The notes below the pieces were generated by a model. The model did not search any database and had not been told where the DNA came from. It saw nothing but the letters and a program-made list of their open reading frames with translations. Shown one piece after another: positions 27,081 through 36,848 of a stretch of DNA of 64,000 nucleotides. Each line of letters opens with the position of its first letter. The stretch's first letter is position 1. The position numbers were made by a program, and so were the translations under genes. The stretch comes from Bacteroidales bacterium (GTDB lineage: Bacteria; Bacteroidota; Bacteroidia; Bacteroidales; JAUNSR01), in assembly GCA_030539115.1 (NCBI GenBank), contig JAUNSR010000001.1:163991-227990 (forward strand), given 5' to 3'.

Positions 27081-27413
27081 ATGGATTACAAAAAAACTAA
27101 CGCTCCTTCAACCACTGTTACACGTGATATGATTGCATTATCAGAAGATACTGGCAATGTTTATGAAACTGTACGTATTATTGGAAAGAGAGCAAATCAA
27201 ATCTCTGTGGAAATGAAACAAGATCTTGAAAAGAAACTTCAAGAGTTTGCTTCTTATAACGATAATCTTGAGGAGGTTTTCGAAAATAGAGAGCAGATTG
27301 AAATTTCCCGCTATTATGAAAAACTTCCTAAAGCAACTTTAATTGCTGCTCAGGAATATAAAGACGGAAAGGTTTATTGGAAGAATCCTTCTAAGGAAAA
27401 GGATAAAATGTAA
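27081..27413 (+). CDS. rpoZ: RNA polymerase omega subunit, Bacteroidota type
   Basis: Small cytoplasmic protein of 110 residues starting at the ATG at 27081, 16 bp after bamD. The pattern TTVTRDMIALSEDTGNVYETVRIIGKRANQI corresponds to the omega segment that latches onto the beta' C-terminus, followed by a charged helix. Bacteroidota omega proteins are divergent and are often listed as hypothetical proteins. Position between bamD and DUF4293 fits. Its role in polymerase assembly is known for the family and not shown here. Confidence 0.85.
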   Translation: MDYKKTNAPSTTVTRDMIALSEDTGNVYETVRIIGKRANQISVEMKQDLEKKLQEFASYNDNLEEVFENREQIEISRYYEKLPKATLIAAQEYKDGKVYWKNPSKEKDKM

Positions 27414-27629
27414 TTTAATCTTTTTTATATCAAAAGCTCTCTCAGAATTGATGTTTTATTTCTCTTTATACAATAATTTGCAAAAAGATTTTATTCTTTT
27501 TGCTGTATTTTTTATATCATTGAGGCAATAATTCATTAATTCAGAGAGAGTTTTTTTCTTTTCTTTTAAATCTATTCATAGAGTTAGTAAACAACATAAA
27601 ATTAAAATTTTAACACTTTAATTCTAATT

Positions 27630-28097
27630 ATGATTCAGCGTGTTCAAACGTTATTTCTTATAGCAAATGTCATTCTATTGGCACTTCTTGCGTTTCTTCC
27701 TTTAGCATCATTTACAACTTCTGAAACTGTTTATATGTTAAGAGCAGACTCACTTATAAATATTGCTGATTTGGAGAACCCTCAACTTGTTGTGTGGCCT
27801 ATTTTCATCCTTATCATGTGTATGATTTTTATTCCATTTATTGCTATATTTCTATTTAAGAAAAGATTGCTTCAAATAAGATTCTGCATTTTCAGTTCCG
27901 TCTTAAATATTCTTTATTATGCCCTTTTCTTTTATGAAACTAACCTTATTGGAAAAGAGATTTCAGGTGATTTATCAGTTAAATATTTTATGCTTTTAAT
28001 TCCTGCTTTGACTATTGTTTTAAATATCTTAGCTATTAAACGAATAGGTCAGGATGAAATGCTTATTAAATCATTAAACAGCAGAAGCATTAGATAA
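27630..28097 (+). CDS. DUF4293 membrane protein
   Basis: Integral membrane protein of 155 residues with four hydrophobic helices (about 5-27, 52-73, 81-101, 115-136). The start MIQRVQTLFLIANVILLALL is characteristic of the DUF4293 family, found almost only in Bacteroidota. The function is unknown. It is the last gene of the bamD-omega cluster, with a 216-bp gap before it and a long hairpin at 28192-28237 after it. Confidence 0.9.
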   Translation: MIQRVQTLFLIANVILLALLAFLPLASFTTSETVYMLRADSLINIADLENPQLVVWPIFILIMCMIFIPFIAIFLFKKRLLQIRFCIFSSVLNILYYALFFYETNLIGKEISGDLSVKYFMLLIPALTIVLNILAIKRIGQDEMLIKSLNSRSIR

Positions 28098-28593
28098 ATA
28101 TAAATCTTTGAAAATGCTATTTCTTTAAAAACGATTTGAAAATAAAATTATCAGATAAATATATTTGATATTATTGTCAATAAACATCTAAAAATAAGGC
28201 TCTTTGACTATTACTCAATAATCAAAGAGCCTTATTTGTCTTTAAATAATTACACATAATGCAATCATTTCATCTCAACATTAAACGTTCTTTATTCTCT
28301 TATAAAAAAATTTATATGGTGTCCATTTACCATTAAAAATGATTATACATTTCTTACTTACAATCAAGGTTATATAAAACCGACAATCAAATATTAATCA
28401 TTTATCATAATTGAGCCTATTAAAATTTAAATATTGCTTAATTACATTTTATTATTTTAATTTTTCTTCAAGGTATTGATACTATTGTTTTAGAAGATGT
28501 TATAATAAGTAGTGTGTTTTACATATAAAAAATATGTGTCAGGCATTAATTACTACAAATAATATCAATTAATATTTTAAACAGCAATAGTTT
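28098..28593. other. Spacer with terminator before GadC-like gene
   Basis: Holds the terminator at 28192-28237 and then about 350 bp of AT-rich leader before the antiporter gene. No perfect TAnnTTTG box and no further gene were recognised. Confidence 0.4.
28192..28237 (+). terminator. Terminator after DUF4293 gene
   Basis: A perfect 16-bp stem, AAATAAGGCTCTTTGA pairing with 28222-28237, encloses a 14-nt loop, 94 bp past the stop codon. The U-tract is weak, so termination efficiency is uncertain. Confidence 0.75.
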
Positions 28594-30171
28594 ATGGCAA
28601 CCACAAAAGACAACACATCTTCCGAGATTAAAAAATCGCCTATTGTAAAATCAAGTATATCTATGATTACAATGACGGTTATGATCATTACAACAATAGT
28701 AAGCTTAAGGGGACTTCCCTCACAAGCAGAGTTCGGATTAACCTCTATTTTCTACTATATATTTGCGGCTGTGGTATTCTTAATTCCCTATTCTTTAGTT
28801 TGTGCTGAATTAGCTTCAACCTATACTCAAAGTGGAGGTTTATTTAGATGGGTTTCGGAAGCTTTCGGGCCAAGATTCGGGTGGGCAGCAATGTATTTAG
28901 AATGGCAAACAGTAGTAATATGGTTTCCGTCTGTATTAATGTTTGCAAGTGTATCATTAGCCTATATTTTTTGGCCGGAATCATTCGACCAAAAGCTTGC
29001 AAGCAACAAACTTTACACCATAATTGTACTTCTTGGAATTTATTGGTTTTCCACATTTAATACATTTAGAGGTATAAAATCTGCAAACAAATTAAGTACT
29101 ATTGGAGGTTTTATGGGCACAATTGTTCCCGGAGCGATACTTATTATTCTTGGAATAGTCTACCTTTTACTTGGCAAACCGATTGAACTTCCATTGCATC
29201 AACCTTTTTTCCCTGATTTTTCTAAACTCGGCACTGTTGTACTGGCAGCCTCTATTTTTCTTTTCTATGGAGGAATGGAAATGCAGGGTGTACATATTCA
29301 AAATATGAAAAATCCGGCGAAAGACTTTCCTTTATCTGTTTTACTTGCCACAATAGCGATTCTAATAATATTTATTTTTGCCACTCTTTCTATCGGAATT
29401 GTAGTACCGCAAAAAGATATCAATCTATTACAAAGCTTGCTTGTCGCTTATCGCGACTTATGGAGTGCATTAGGCATTCCTTGGTTAGGCAATATAATGG
29501 CAGGATTAATTACTTTTGGAGTAATAGGTCAAGTAAGTGTTATAATCGCGGGTCCATCAACAGGTTTAATGGCTGTTGCTAAAAGTGGTTATCTTCCGAG
29601 AAGTCTCCAAAAGACCAATAAAAATGGCATAGACACCTCTATACTTTACATTCAGGCAATTTTTGTAACTATATTAACATTCGTCCTTGTCATTCTTCCA
29701 TCAGTTCAGTCTGCCTATCAGATTATGAGCCAAATGGCAACCATAATCTATTTGGTGATGGTAATATTTATATTTGGTGCAGCTTTAAAGTTAAGGTATA
29801 CCGAACCAAACAAAAAAAGAGGATTCAAAATTCCAGGAGGTATGCTTGGTATCTGGATAGTATCTGTTATAGGTATAGGCGGTGCACTGTTTGCTTTAAT
29901 TCTCAGCTTTATTCCGCCTTCTCAAATAACGACAGGCAGCCCTGCAACTTATATAGGAGTTCTTTCTGTTGGATCAATAATATTTGTTGCTCTTCCTTTT
30001 GTCGTATATGCTCTCAGAAAGAAAGATTGGCGAAATCCAGCCTCAAAGTTTTATCCTTTTGATTACGAAATAGAAGGAAGAAAACCAAGTGAAAAATCTA
30101 AATGGCCGGAGGGATACGTCCCATCTCAGACTCAGATAGAAGCAGCCATTGAGAAAGAAAAAGAAAATTAA
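28594..30171 (+). CDS. APC-family amino acid antiporter (GadC-like)
   Basis: Inner-membrane amino acid transporter of 525 residues with about 12 hydrophobic helices. Family features are the unwound-helix segment TTIVSLRGLPSQAEFGL in TM1, ELASTYTQSGGLFRWV in TM2-3, and a long basic cytoplasmic tail (about 480-525), as in the glutamate/GABA antiporter GadC. Exchange of glutamate for GABA, or of another amino acid pair, is the likely role. No glutamate decarboxylase or glutaminase gene is adjacent. An MFS gene follows 34 bp later and is probably co-transcribed. Confidence 0.88.
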   Translation: MATTKDNTSSEIKKSPIVKSSISMITMTVMIITTIVSLRGLPSQAEFGLTSIFYYIFAAVVFLIPYSLVCAELASTYTQSGGLFRWVSEAFGPRFGWAAMYLEWQTVVIWFPSVLMFASVSLAYIFWPESFDQKLASNKLYTIIVLLGIYWFSTFNTFRGIKSANKLSTIGGFMGTIVPGAILIILGIVYLLLGKPIELPLHQPFFPDFSKLGTVVLAASIFLFYGGMEMQGVHIQNMKNPAKDFPLSVLLATIAILIIFIFATLSIGIVVPQKDINLLQSLLVAYRDLWSALGIPWLGNIMAGLITFGVIGQVSVIIAGPSTGLMAVAKSGYLPRSLQKTNKNGIDTSILYIQAIFVTILTFVLVILPSVQSAYQIMSQMATIIYLVMVIFIFGAALKLRYTEPNKKRGFKIPGGMLGIWIVSVIGIGGALFALILSFIPPSQITTGSPATYIGVLSVGSIIFVALPFVVYALRKKDWRNPASKFYPFDYEIEGRKPSEKSKWPEGYVPSQTQIEAAIEKEKEN

Positions 30172-30205
30172 ATAACTTTATTAAGTTAAAAAGATAAGAA
30201 CTATC

Positions 30206-31459
30206 ATGTACTCTATACAAACGGGAAAAGGGAATATTCCATTTATATCTCTTTTGGCAATTTGGTCTATATCATTAGTGGTGGATTTGCCTGGTTTGGC
30301 AATTTCACCACTTTTAAGCGAACTCGACAAAGTCTTTCCAAATGTAACCCATCTTGAGATTCAACTGCTAACTGTTTTACCGAATCTGTTTATTCTCCCC
30401 TTTATCCTTATTTCCGGGAAACTATCATTATCAAACAACAAAGTAATTTTAGTTGTATTGGGACTAATTATTTTTTTAGCATCAGGTATCGCCTATTTCT
30501 TTGCAGAAACAATGACTATGCTAATAATCATTAGTTGTCTTTTGGGAATAGGGTGCGGTATAATCATTCCTCTTGCTGCCGGATTGTTGGCTCAATATTT
30601 TACAGGTGAATACCGGATGAGGCAATTAGGGATAAAATCAGGTATAGCCAATTTCTCTTTAATAATTTCAACACTTGTTGTAGGAGCACTTTCAAATAAA
30701 GGATGGCATCTTCCTTTTATTGTTTATCTAACCCCAATTATTCCTTTACTTCTTTCTCCTTTTCTGACAAAAAAGCATCTTCATTATTCTTTGAATCAAG
30801 CACAGCAAATTAAACAAAAGATTGCAGCAAAAGAGGTCAATAAAATACTAAATTCTCCGATTTCAAGTCAATTGCAAATCAAAAAGAGAATATGGGCAAT
30901 TATCGGGTTCTACTTTTTAGTAACAATAGGCGCCATAGTTATTGCCCTTTATATTCCATTCGTAATGCAAAAGGAGAATATGAGCGAGACTCAAACCGGG
31001 GTTGTCAATGCGTCTTTTTACCTTATGATTACTTTACCAGGATTCTTTTTAAGCCAAGTTATAAACACTTTCAAAAAGACAACTCCTTTTTTCTGCCTTG
31101 TCTTTATGGTTATAGGATTATTCGGTGTAACTATAGGCACATCTTTCCTTAATTATCTTGTCTTTTCAGCATTAATTGGATTTGGATATGGCACATTGCA
31201 ACCAATCTTTTACGATAAAACAGCAAAAATTTCTCCCAATGCAGACCAATCGACTCTTTACTTGTCATATATTATGTCAGCCAATTATTTAGGCATAACA
31301 ATGACGCCATTTATAATAGACATTGGCAAAATCATATTTAACTCTCATTCCCAACTTTTCCCTTTCTATTTTAACGGCTCTATCATGTTGCTTTTTACAA
31401 TAATGGCAATCATATTTAGGAAAAGCTATATTTTCAAGATGGATGAGCATCTTTATTAA
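30206..31459 (+). CDS. Major facilitator superfamily transporter
   Basis: Inner-membrane carrier of 417 residues with about 12 hydrophobic helices in two halves split by a charged cytoplasmic loop (about 195-230, QAQQIKQKIAAKEVNKIL). The N-terminal half (DLPGLAISPLLSELDKVFP, LLGIGCGIIIPLAAGLLAQYF) resembles drug/metabolite efflux MFS proteins of the Bcr/CflA type. The substrate is unknown. The 34-bp spacing to the GadC-like gene suggests one transcript and perhaps a related substrate. Confidence 0.85.
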   Translation: MYSIQTGKGNIPFISLLAIWSISLVVDLPGLAISPLLSELDKVFPNVTHLEIQLLTVLPNLFILPFILISGKLSLSNNKVILVVLGLIIFLASGIAYFFAETMTMLIIISCLLGIGCGIIIPLAAGLLAQYFTGEYRMRQLGIKSGIANFSLIISTLVVGALSNKGWHLPFIVYLTPIIPLLLSPFLTKKHLHYSLNQAQQIKQKIAAKEVNKILNSPISSQLQIKKRIWAIIGFYFLVTIGAIVIALYIPFVMQKENMSETQTGVVNASFYLMITLPGFFLSQVINTFKKTTPFFCLVFMVIGLFGVTIGTSFLNYLVFSALIGFGYGTLQPIFYDKTAKISPNADQSTLYLSYIMSANYLGITMTPFIIDIGKIIFNSHSQLFPFYFNGSIMLLFTIMAIIFRKSYIFKMDEHLY

Positions 31460-31997
31460 CAATATTTTTAGATATATCCAATTAACAAAAAACGGTTTTT
31501 TTTCAGAGCTTAAGTATGAAAAAACATCCATTCCAAAAGCAGTTGAATAGGAGGTGATTGTAAAAACAATATACTTTTGCTTAAACAATATTGATCTTTT
31601 TCACATAATAAACCTTATATAGACACATTTATTAATATGGATGTTATTTCAGGAAGCGGCTTTGCGAGTCAAATTATTTTCAAAGGGAGAAATATCATTG
31701 ATTTTTCTCTTGGAAATATCGTTTTTGTAGCCTTTTCAAATCTTAAAGAAAAAGTTTGAGCTATAGCTGAATATATATAAACAAATTCCGGCTTTATACC
31801 CAAGGTACCTTTAAATATTTCGCCTGCACAATCAGCTACTATTGTTATTCCAGATTATTTATCGGTTGATATAATTATGAAATATTTTAAAGCTGATCTT
31901 ATTATAAATAAAGAGCTTCCGTCTTTTGAAAAAATTGTGTCCAGTTATATATGTGATAAAATTTCAAGAAAATATTATCACATATCCTGCAATATTT
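31460..31997. other. Spacer, possible decayed frame
   Basis: No intact gene. On the plus strand a frame opening at the ATG at 31637 reads as protein-like sequence for about 131 codons to 32032 but has two internal stops (TGA at 31757, TAA at 31778). I cannot name a family, so I note it only as a possible remnant. Confidence 0.3.
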
Positions 31998-32339
31998 TTA
32001 GAATGAAATCAAGGGCTTTTGGTCTTGTATAAGATGAGTTAGTTTCTCTCCTACCATTTCAAGCCTTACTCCCATTTGTGTTAGAATGTTTGCTACTCCA
32101 TAATCATCAGTACAGACTATACAAGCTGAGAACTCAACTCCCTGATAAATCAGTTTTTCAACTTTTGTTTTTACAGCATTATCATCGCAAAGAAGTTTAA
32201 CAGATGGTCCCCATACAATAACTTCAATCTCATTCCATAACTTATGCTCTACAATTTCTTCCGCATACTTAAGAACAACTTTAGCAGCTACATCCTTTTC
32301 TCCGCTTGTCCATAAAATAGTCAACTTTTCATTACTCAT
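31998..32339 (-). CDS. DsrE-family protein
   Basis: Small cytoplasmic protein of 113 residues from the ATG at 32339 (MSNEKLTILWTSGEKDVA). Alternating strands and helices fit the DsrE/DsrF/YchN fold: LTILWTSGEK, IEVIVWGPSVKLLC, YQGVEFSACIVCTDDYGV. Cysteines occur at the usual loop position (FSACIVCTDDYG). Family members take part in sulfur relay or are uncharacterised; isolated copies like this have no known role. Transcribed divergently from the YgiQ gene. Confidence 0.8.
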   Translation of the reverse strand: MSNEKLTILWTSGEKDVAAKVVLKYAEEIVEHKLWNEIEVIVWGPSVKLLCDDNAVKTKVEKLIYQGVEFSACIVCTDDYGVANILTQMGVRLEMVGEKLTHLIQDQKPLISF

Positions 32340-32485
32340 AATAATATGATTTTCAATTAAGTTTGTTAAAAACATTTGCAAATAATAATTCACACACATG
32401 TACATACTTTTATAAAAACAATTAAATGATACAATTGTTCTTCCATTTAAAGAATGAAAAAAATTACCAGCTAAAGCTTTTATAG

Positions 32486-32493
32486 TAATTTTG
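32486..32493 (+). promoter_or_regulatory. -7 box of the ygiQ-like gene
   Basis: TAATTTTG matches TAnnTTTG, 81 bp upstream of the ATG at 32575 in the spacer divergent from the DsrE gene. Confidence 0.4.
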
Positions 32494-32574
32494 CATTTAA
32501 AGCAATATCTACTTGCTTATATTATTAACAAAATGGCACAATAAAAATTGCCCTCCATATATGCTAAATCAATT

Positions 32575-34482
32575 ATGAGATTACAAGATTGGTTACCTAC
32601 AACAAAAAAAGAGATTGAAATTCGAGGTTGGGATTATTTAGATGTAATAATTTTTAGCGGTGATGCTTATGTTGACCATCCATCTTTTGGAGCAGCAGTC
32701 ATAGGTCGTGTTCTTGAAGCCCAAGGATTGAGAGTGGCAATAGTTCCTCAGCCAAATTGGAGGGACGATCTTCGTGACTTCAAAAAACTTGGTGAGCCAA
32801 GACTCTTCTTTGGAGTATCTGCTGGGGCAATGGATTCAATGGTCAATCATTATACTGCAAATAAACGTCTTCGTTCGGATGATGCTTACACCGCTGATGC
32901 AAAGTCAGGAATGCGTCCCGATCTCCCTTCAATTGTTTATTCCAACATTCTTAAAGAACTTTATCCTAATACACCTGTTGTTATCGGAGGAATAGAAGCA
33001 TCATTAAGAAGACTTGGCTACTATGATTATTGGGAAGATAAACTTCGTCCATCTATTCTAACCGAATCAAAAGCTGATATGCTTATTTATGGGATGGGTG
33101 AACACCCTTTAATAGAGCTTTCTAAAAGACTGTTGAATGGCGAAAAATTCAATGATATTACCGACCTTCCTCAAAGCGTTATAAGAATGCCTCTTGAAAA
33201 GATGAAAGATTTAAGCAAAGAAGAGAATATTATTCTTTTCTCATTTGAAGAATGTAAGAAAGAAAAAATCAAACAGGCAAAAAACTTTCGTCACATTGAA
33301 GAGGAATCAAATAAAAAGCATGGTATAAGATTATGGCAAAAGACAGGAGATTTAGCAGTTCTTGTAAACCCTCCATATCCGCCTATGACTGAAAAGGAAA
33401 TAGATGCGTCTTTTGATCTTCCCTACACAAGACTTCCTCATCCCAAATATAAGGATAAGAGAATTCCTGCCTATGATATGATTAAATTCTCTGTCAATAT
33501 GCACAGAGGTTGTTTTGGAGGGTGCGCTTTTTGTACTATTTCGGCTCATCAAGGCAAGTTTATTGCTTCACGCTCAAAAGAATCCATAATTAAAGAGGTT
33601 GAAAAGGTTATTCAAATGCCTGATTTTAAAGGATACATTAGTGATTTGGGCGGACCCTCTGCTAATATGTATAAAATGAGGGGCAAAAATCAAGATATTT
33701 GCGACAATTGCAAAAAACCTTCCTGTCTAAATCCTATTGTATGTCCGAATCTGAATACTGACCATAGACCTTTACTGGAAGTCTATAAAGCTGTCGATGC
33801 TTTGTCTGGAGTAAAAAAGTCTTTTATAGGAAGCGGTGTAAGATACGATCTTATATTACATCATAATAAGGAGGAAAAAATCAATAAGACAAATTTGGAA
33901 TATGCAAAGGAACTTATCTCCAAACATGTCTCAGGAAGACTTAAGGTTGCTCCTGAACATACTTCTGAGAAGACTCTTTCAATTATGCGTAAGCCATCGT
34001 TCTCTCTTTTTGAAGATTTTAAAAAACTCTTTGACAAGGTTAACTCTGAGTCGGGCTTAAGACAACAAATAATTCCTTATTTTATTTCAAGTCATCCTGG
34101 AAGTACAGAGGAGGATATGGCTGAACTTGCTGTTAAGACTAAAAAACTTGACTTTAAGCTTGAACAGATTCAAGACTTTACTCCTACTCCGATGACTGTT
34201 TCAACAGAGATATATTATACCGGCATACACCCCTACACTTTGGAGAAAGTTTATACTGCTCACTCTAAAGAGGAAAAGCTTCGCCAGCGCCAATATTTTT
34301 TTTGGTATCTTCCCGAAGAACGAAACAATATCCGTCAAGCTCTTCAAAGAATAAAAAGACCTGATTTGATGGATAAACTATATCCCAAGAATTTTGCCTT
34401 TAAGCCAAATGCCTCCGAAGCTTCAAGGATTGCTGAAAGAAGAAAAATGGAACAGTTCAAAAAGAATAAAAGAAAACAGTGA
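32575..34482 (+). CDS. YgiQ family radical SAM protein
   Basis: Radical SAM enzyme of 635 residues from the ATG at 32575; a TTG nine codons earlier is less likely. The N-terminal region typical of YgiQ (LQDWLPTTKKEIEIRGWDYL, DAYVDHPSFG) precedes the 4Fe-4S motif RGCFGGCAFCTISAHQG (CxxxCxxC). An extra Cys cluster DICDNCKKPSCLNPIVCPN follows, also typical. The C-terminus is basic. The reaction is unknown for the whole family. Monocistronic, ended by the shared hairpin at 34516-34558. Confidence 0.93.
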   Translation: MRLQDWLPTTKKEIEIRGWDYLDVIIFSGDAYVDHPSFGAAVIGRVLEAQGLRVAIVPQPNWRDDLRDFKKLGEPRLFFGVSAGAMDSMVNHYTANKRLRSDDAYTADAKSGMRPDLPSIVYSNILKELYPNTPVVIGGIEASLRRLGYYDYWEDKLRPSILTESKADMLIYGMGEHPLIELSKRLLNGEKFNDITDLPQSVIRMPLEKMKDLSKEENIILFSFEECKKEKIKQAKNFRHIEEESNKKHGIRLWQKTGDLAVLVNPPYPPMTEKEIDASFDLPYTRLPHPKYKDKRIPAYDMIKFSVNMHRGCFGGCAFCTISAHQGKFIASRSKESIIKEVEKVIQMPDFKGYISDLGGPSANMYKMRGKNQDICDNCKKPSCLNPIVCPNLNTDHRPLLEVYKAVDALSGVKKSFIGSGVRYDLILHHNKEEKINKTNLEYAKELISKHVSGRLKVAPEHTSEKTLSIMRKPSFSLFEDFKKLFDKVNSESGLRQQIIPYFISSHPGSTEEDMAELAVKTKKLDFKLEQIQDFTPTPMTVSTEIYYTGIHPYTLEKVYTAHSKEEKLRQRQYFFWYLPEERNNIRQALQRIKRPDLMDKLYPKNFAFKPNASEASRIAERRKMEQFKKNKRKQ

Positions 34483-34515
34483 GCATCTCTCAATAATCAT
34501 TATTTTAATAATACT

Positions 34516-34558
34516 AAAAAGGATAATCAGCGAAATTAAATGCTGATTATCCTTTTTT
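34516..34558. terminator. Bidirectional terminator, ygiQ-like and SusC/D locus
   Basis: A 16-bp stem, AAAAAGGATAATCAGC at 34516-34531 pairing with GCTGATTATCCTTTTT, encloses a 10-nt loop and has U-tracts on both strands. It sits between the convergent YgiQ gene and the last gene of the SusC/D locus. Confidence 0.88.
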
Positions 34559-34628
34559 ATTAACATAATGCTTTTAAATGTATGCATTCTAAAATAAAGA
34601 AATATAAATATTATATATCGTTTTATTT

Positions 34629-36005
34629 TCAAATCAATTGGCCCTCTTCCTTTAATCTTTTTCGCAGATAATCTATATCGATATTATGAATATTAATTTT
34701 TTTATTTTTTATGGATAATGCACCTCCAACTCCTGCTGCTTCTCCGGTAACAAGACATGGAGGCATAACCCTTAAACTTCCAAAAGCATAAGGGTCTGTA
34801 GAGACACATCTTCCGGCAACAATAACATTATTAATTCCTTTAGGAAGCATAATTCTAAAAGGAATACCATGAGATTCACCTTTTTTGTACCTCTCATATT
34901 GTTTTGCATTTAACTTATGAATATCTACATAATAGTTATTTCTTCCTATCTCGTCATCAAACGATTTTCTTGCCAACCAATCATCTATTGTAAAAGTATA
35001 ATCACAGACTATTCGTCTGCTCTCTCTAATTCCCATAACAGGAGCAGTAGATACAAGGAATGAATTGCCAAAAGCTTTTGGACTAAACTCTTTTAATCCT
35101 TCATAAAGTTCATCAGCTAATTCTCTTCCTTTAATCATTCCTTGAGATAAAGATTCAGGATTGGTACTATCGACTGTTAAATGACCGGCATTAAATGAAA
35201 TACAATTTCCACCTATATATTTATCATTCATGTGGGCATCTTTGATCAAAGGATAACGCCCTGAGGTTATCATTTTGTGAATAGGACTTTTTTTATTTCC
35301 ACTATGTAAAGGAGCCTCCTCCTTTAATTTATCCATATCAACATTTGCTATAGTAAAACAAAGTGTAGATTGTTGAACATTTCCTTCCTCATCCCCTTTT
35401 TTAAAATCAGCTCCTGCCCACGCAGCCAAATCACCATCACCGGTACAATCTATATAAACTTTAGCCTTATAAATAGTTAATCCATCTTTATTACTTATTA
35501 CCAAGCCATCTACTGTTTCATCATCTTTCATTTCAACTCCACATAATTGTGAAAATAACAAAACAGAAGCGCCTGAGTTTGTAACCAAATTATCATAAAC
35601 TTTCTTTAAGTATTCAGCATTTATAGGGACCCAATTATATTGTTTTTCGGAAACATGAGGAACACCTTTTTTTGATTCAAGAAATATCCTTTCTGCCAAT
35701 CCTTTATAAATTATTTTTTCCCCATCAGAGAATGGACACCAAGCATTTAATAATCCGGTTGTGCCCATTCCACCTAATATACCTGATGATTCTATAAGAA
35801 GAGTTTTTGCTCCTTCTCTTGCTGAAGAAATTGCAGCACAGCAACCAGCAGGACCGGCTCCAACAACAATCACATCCCAATTATCATTAACTTTTATATT
35901 TTTATTTTTGAAAAAAGTCTTTGGTTTAAAGCTTTCTGAATAAAGATTAGCAGGTAGGAAAAGACCTGGTAAGCCTAAAGTTGTTATAAAATCTCTTCTT
36001 TTCAT
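34629..36005 (-). CDS. FAD-dependent oxidoreductase, secreted type
   Basis: Flavoprotein of 458 residues. The N-terminus MKRRDFITTLGLPGLFLPA resembles a Tat-type export signal (RRDF plus a hydrophobic stretch), so it may act in the periplasm. The dinucleotide-binding motif VVGAGPAG is at 47-54, followed by IESSGILGGMGTTGLLNAWC, DCTGDGDLAAWAGADF and the C-terminal VAGRCVSTDPYAFGSLRVMP, matching the FAD_oxidored group common in Bacteroidota saccharide loci. It is the only evident enzyme of the SusC/D locus, so it may oxidise the imported ligand. It starts immediately behind promoter module B. Confidence 0.9.
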   Translation of the reverse strand: MKRRDFITTLGLPGLFLPANLYSESFKPKTFFKNKNIKVNDNWDVIVVGAGPAGCCAAISSAREGAKTLLIESSGILGGMGTTGLLNAWCPFSDGEKIIYKGLAERIFLESKKGVPHVSEKQYNWVPINAEYLKKVYDNLVTNSGASVLLFSQLCGVEMKDDETVDGLVISNKDGLTIYKAKVYIDCTGDGDLAAWAGADFKKGDEEGNVQQSTLCFTIANVDMDKLKEEAPLHSGNKKSPIHKMITSGRYPLIKDAHMNDKYIGGNCISFNAGHLTVDSTNPESLSQGMIKGRELADELYEGLKEFSPKAFGNSFLVSTAPVMGIRESRRIVCDYTFTIDDWLARKSFDDEIGRNNYYVDIHKLNAKQYERYKKGESHGIPFRIMLPKGINNVIVAGRCVSTDPYAFGSLRVMPPCLVTGEAAGVGGALSIKNKKINIHNIDIDYLRKRLKEEGQLI

Positions 36006-36104
36006 TTGTAAATATTTTTTTTATAACCGTTACCTCTAAGGTACAAATGCGCCATTTATTTACCTTTTGTTTGATTTCTCATTTTTGAGTGAGCTATGGC
36101 GATT
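36003..36104 (-). promoter_or_regulatory. Conserved promoter module, copy B
   Basis: Read on the minus strand: AATCGCCATAGCTCACTC, AAAATGAGA, AAAGGTAAATAAATGGCG, CATTTGTACCTTAG, and finally ACAAATGAAAA containing the start codon of the FAD oxidoreductase. CTCA...TGAG is an inverted pair. TACCTTA, about 32 bp before the ATG, sits where a -7 element would be. Copy C before the DUF4998 gene is nearly superimposable. Confidence 0.75.
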
Positions 36105-36155
36105 AAAAAAAAGCACAGGTATAAAAATAACACCTGTACCTTTTTATATTTTTAA

Positions 36156-36848
36156 TTATTCACTAACAGTATACAATTGTGCTTTATCAGCTTTAAACAC
36201 ATCAATAGCTTCCAAATATGGTTTGTAACATGTTGAGTAGAAAGCATCATAATTTTTATCAAAGTTTGGAATAACCATATTAGCTATCAAATCCTCACTT
36301 GCAATAAATAAGTTTGCGCTGTTACCATCAAGATCCATATATTCAATTTCTATTCCGATCTCTTTGGAATCATTACTTCCTCCAAAAGTAACTACCAATT
36401 CATCAGAGCTGTTTAAAGCTGCGCTCTTAACAACCCTATTGGTAAGTGTTGAAGAAAAAAATTTTCCATAAACATTAATAAATTTCTCATAATAGATAGA
36501 CCTGTCACCTTGATCATCCCTATTTATAAATTTAAATGTATAGTCACTCTCAGGAATAGGATCAAGCAATGTAAAAAGGGTATCAGATGGTGCATGTTTT
36601 GGAATATTAACCACTACAGAATCCTCTTTATCATTCCAATATATAGTGGTTGTTACAGCTCTTGGATCTGTAATCCAATAAATCAACTTAACTTTATCAT
36701 AGCCTGAATAGGCATATAAAGAATCTATCTTGCCAATATAATTTGTTTCACCTTTCTTCATATAAGGATCATGCATATCATTCATATTACTGCATGAGGC
36801 GAAAAAAACTATTGAATAAATTATTGTTATATATAAATATATTTTCAT
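36156..36848 (-). CDS. DUF4998 surface lipoprotein
   Basis: Lipoprotein of 230 residues with the lipobox FFASC (Cys19). The mature part begins with MNDMHDPYMKKGETNYIGKI and continues as beta-rich fibronectin-like sequence (YSGYDKVKLIYWITDPRA), the DUF4998 pattern found in Bacteroidota SusC/D loci. I infer a surface-exposed ligand-binding accessory, as for similarly placed lipoproteins; its ligand is unknown. It begins directly behind promoter module C and is followed by module B. Confidence 0.88.
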   Translation of the reverse strand: MKIYLYITIIYSIVFFASCSNMNDMHDPYMKKGETNYIGKIDSLYAYSGYDKVKLIYWITDPRAVTTTIYWNDKEDSVVVNIPKHAPSDTLFTLLDPIPESDYTFKFINRDDQGDRSIYYEKFINVYGKFFSSTLTNRVVKSAALNSSDELVVTFGGSNDSKEIGIEIEYMDLDGNSANLFIASEDLIANMVIPNFDKNYDAFYSTCYKPYLEAIDVFKADKAQLYTVSE

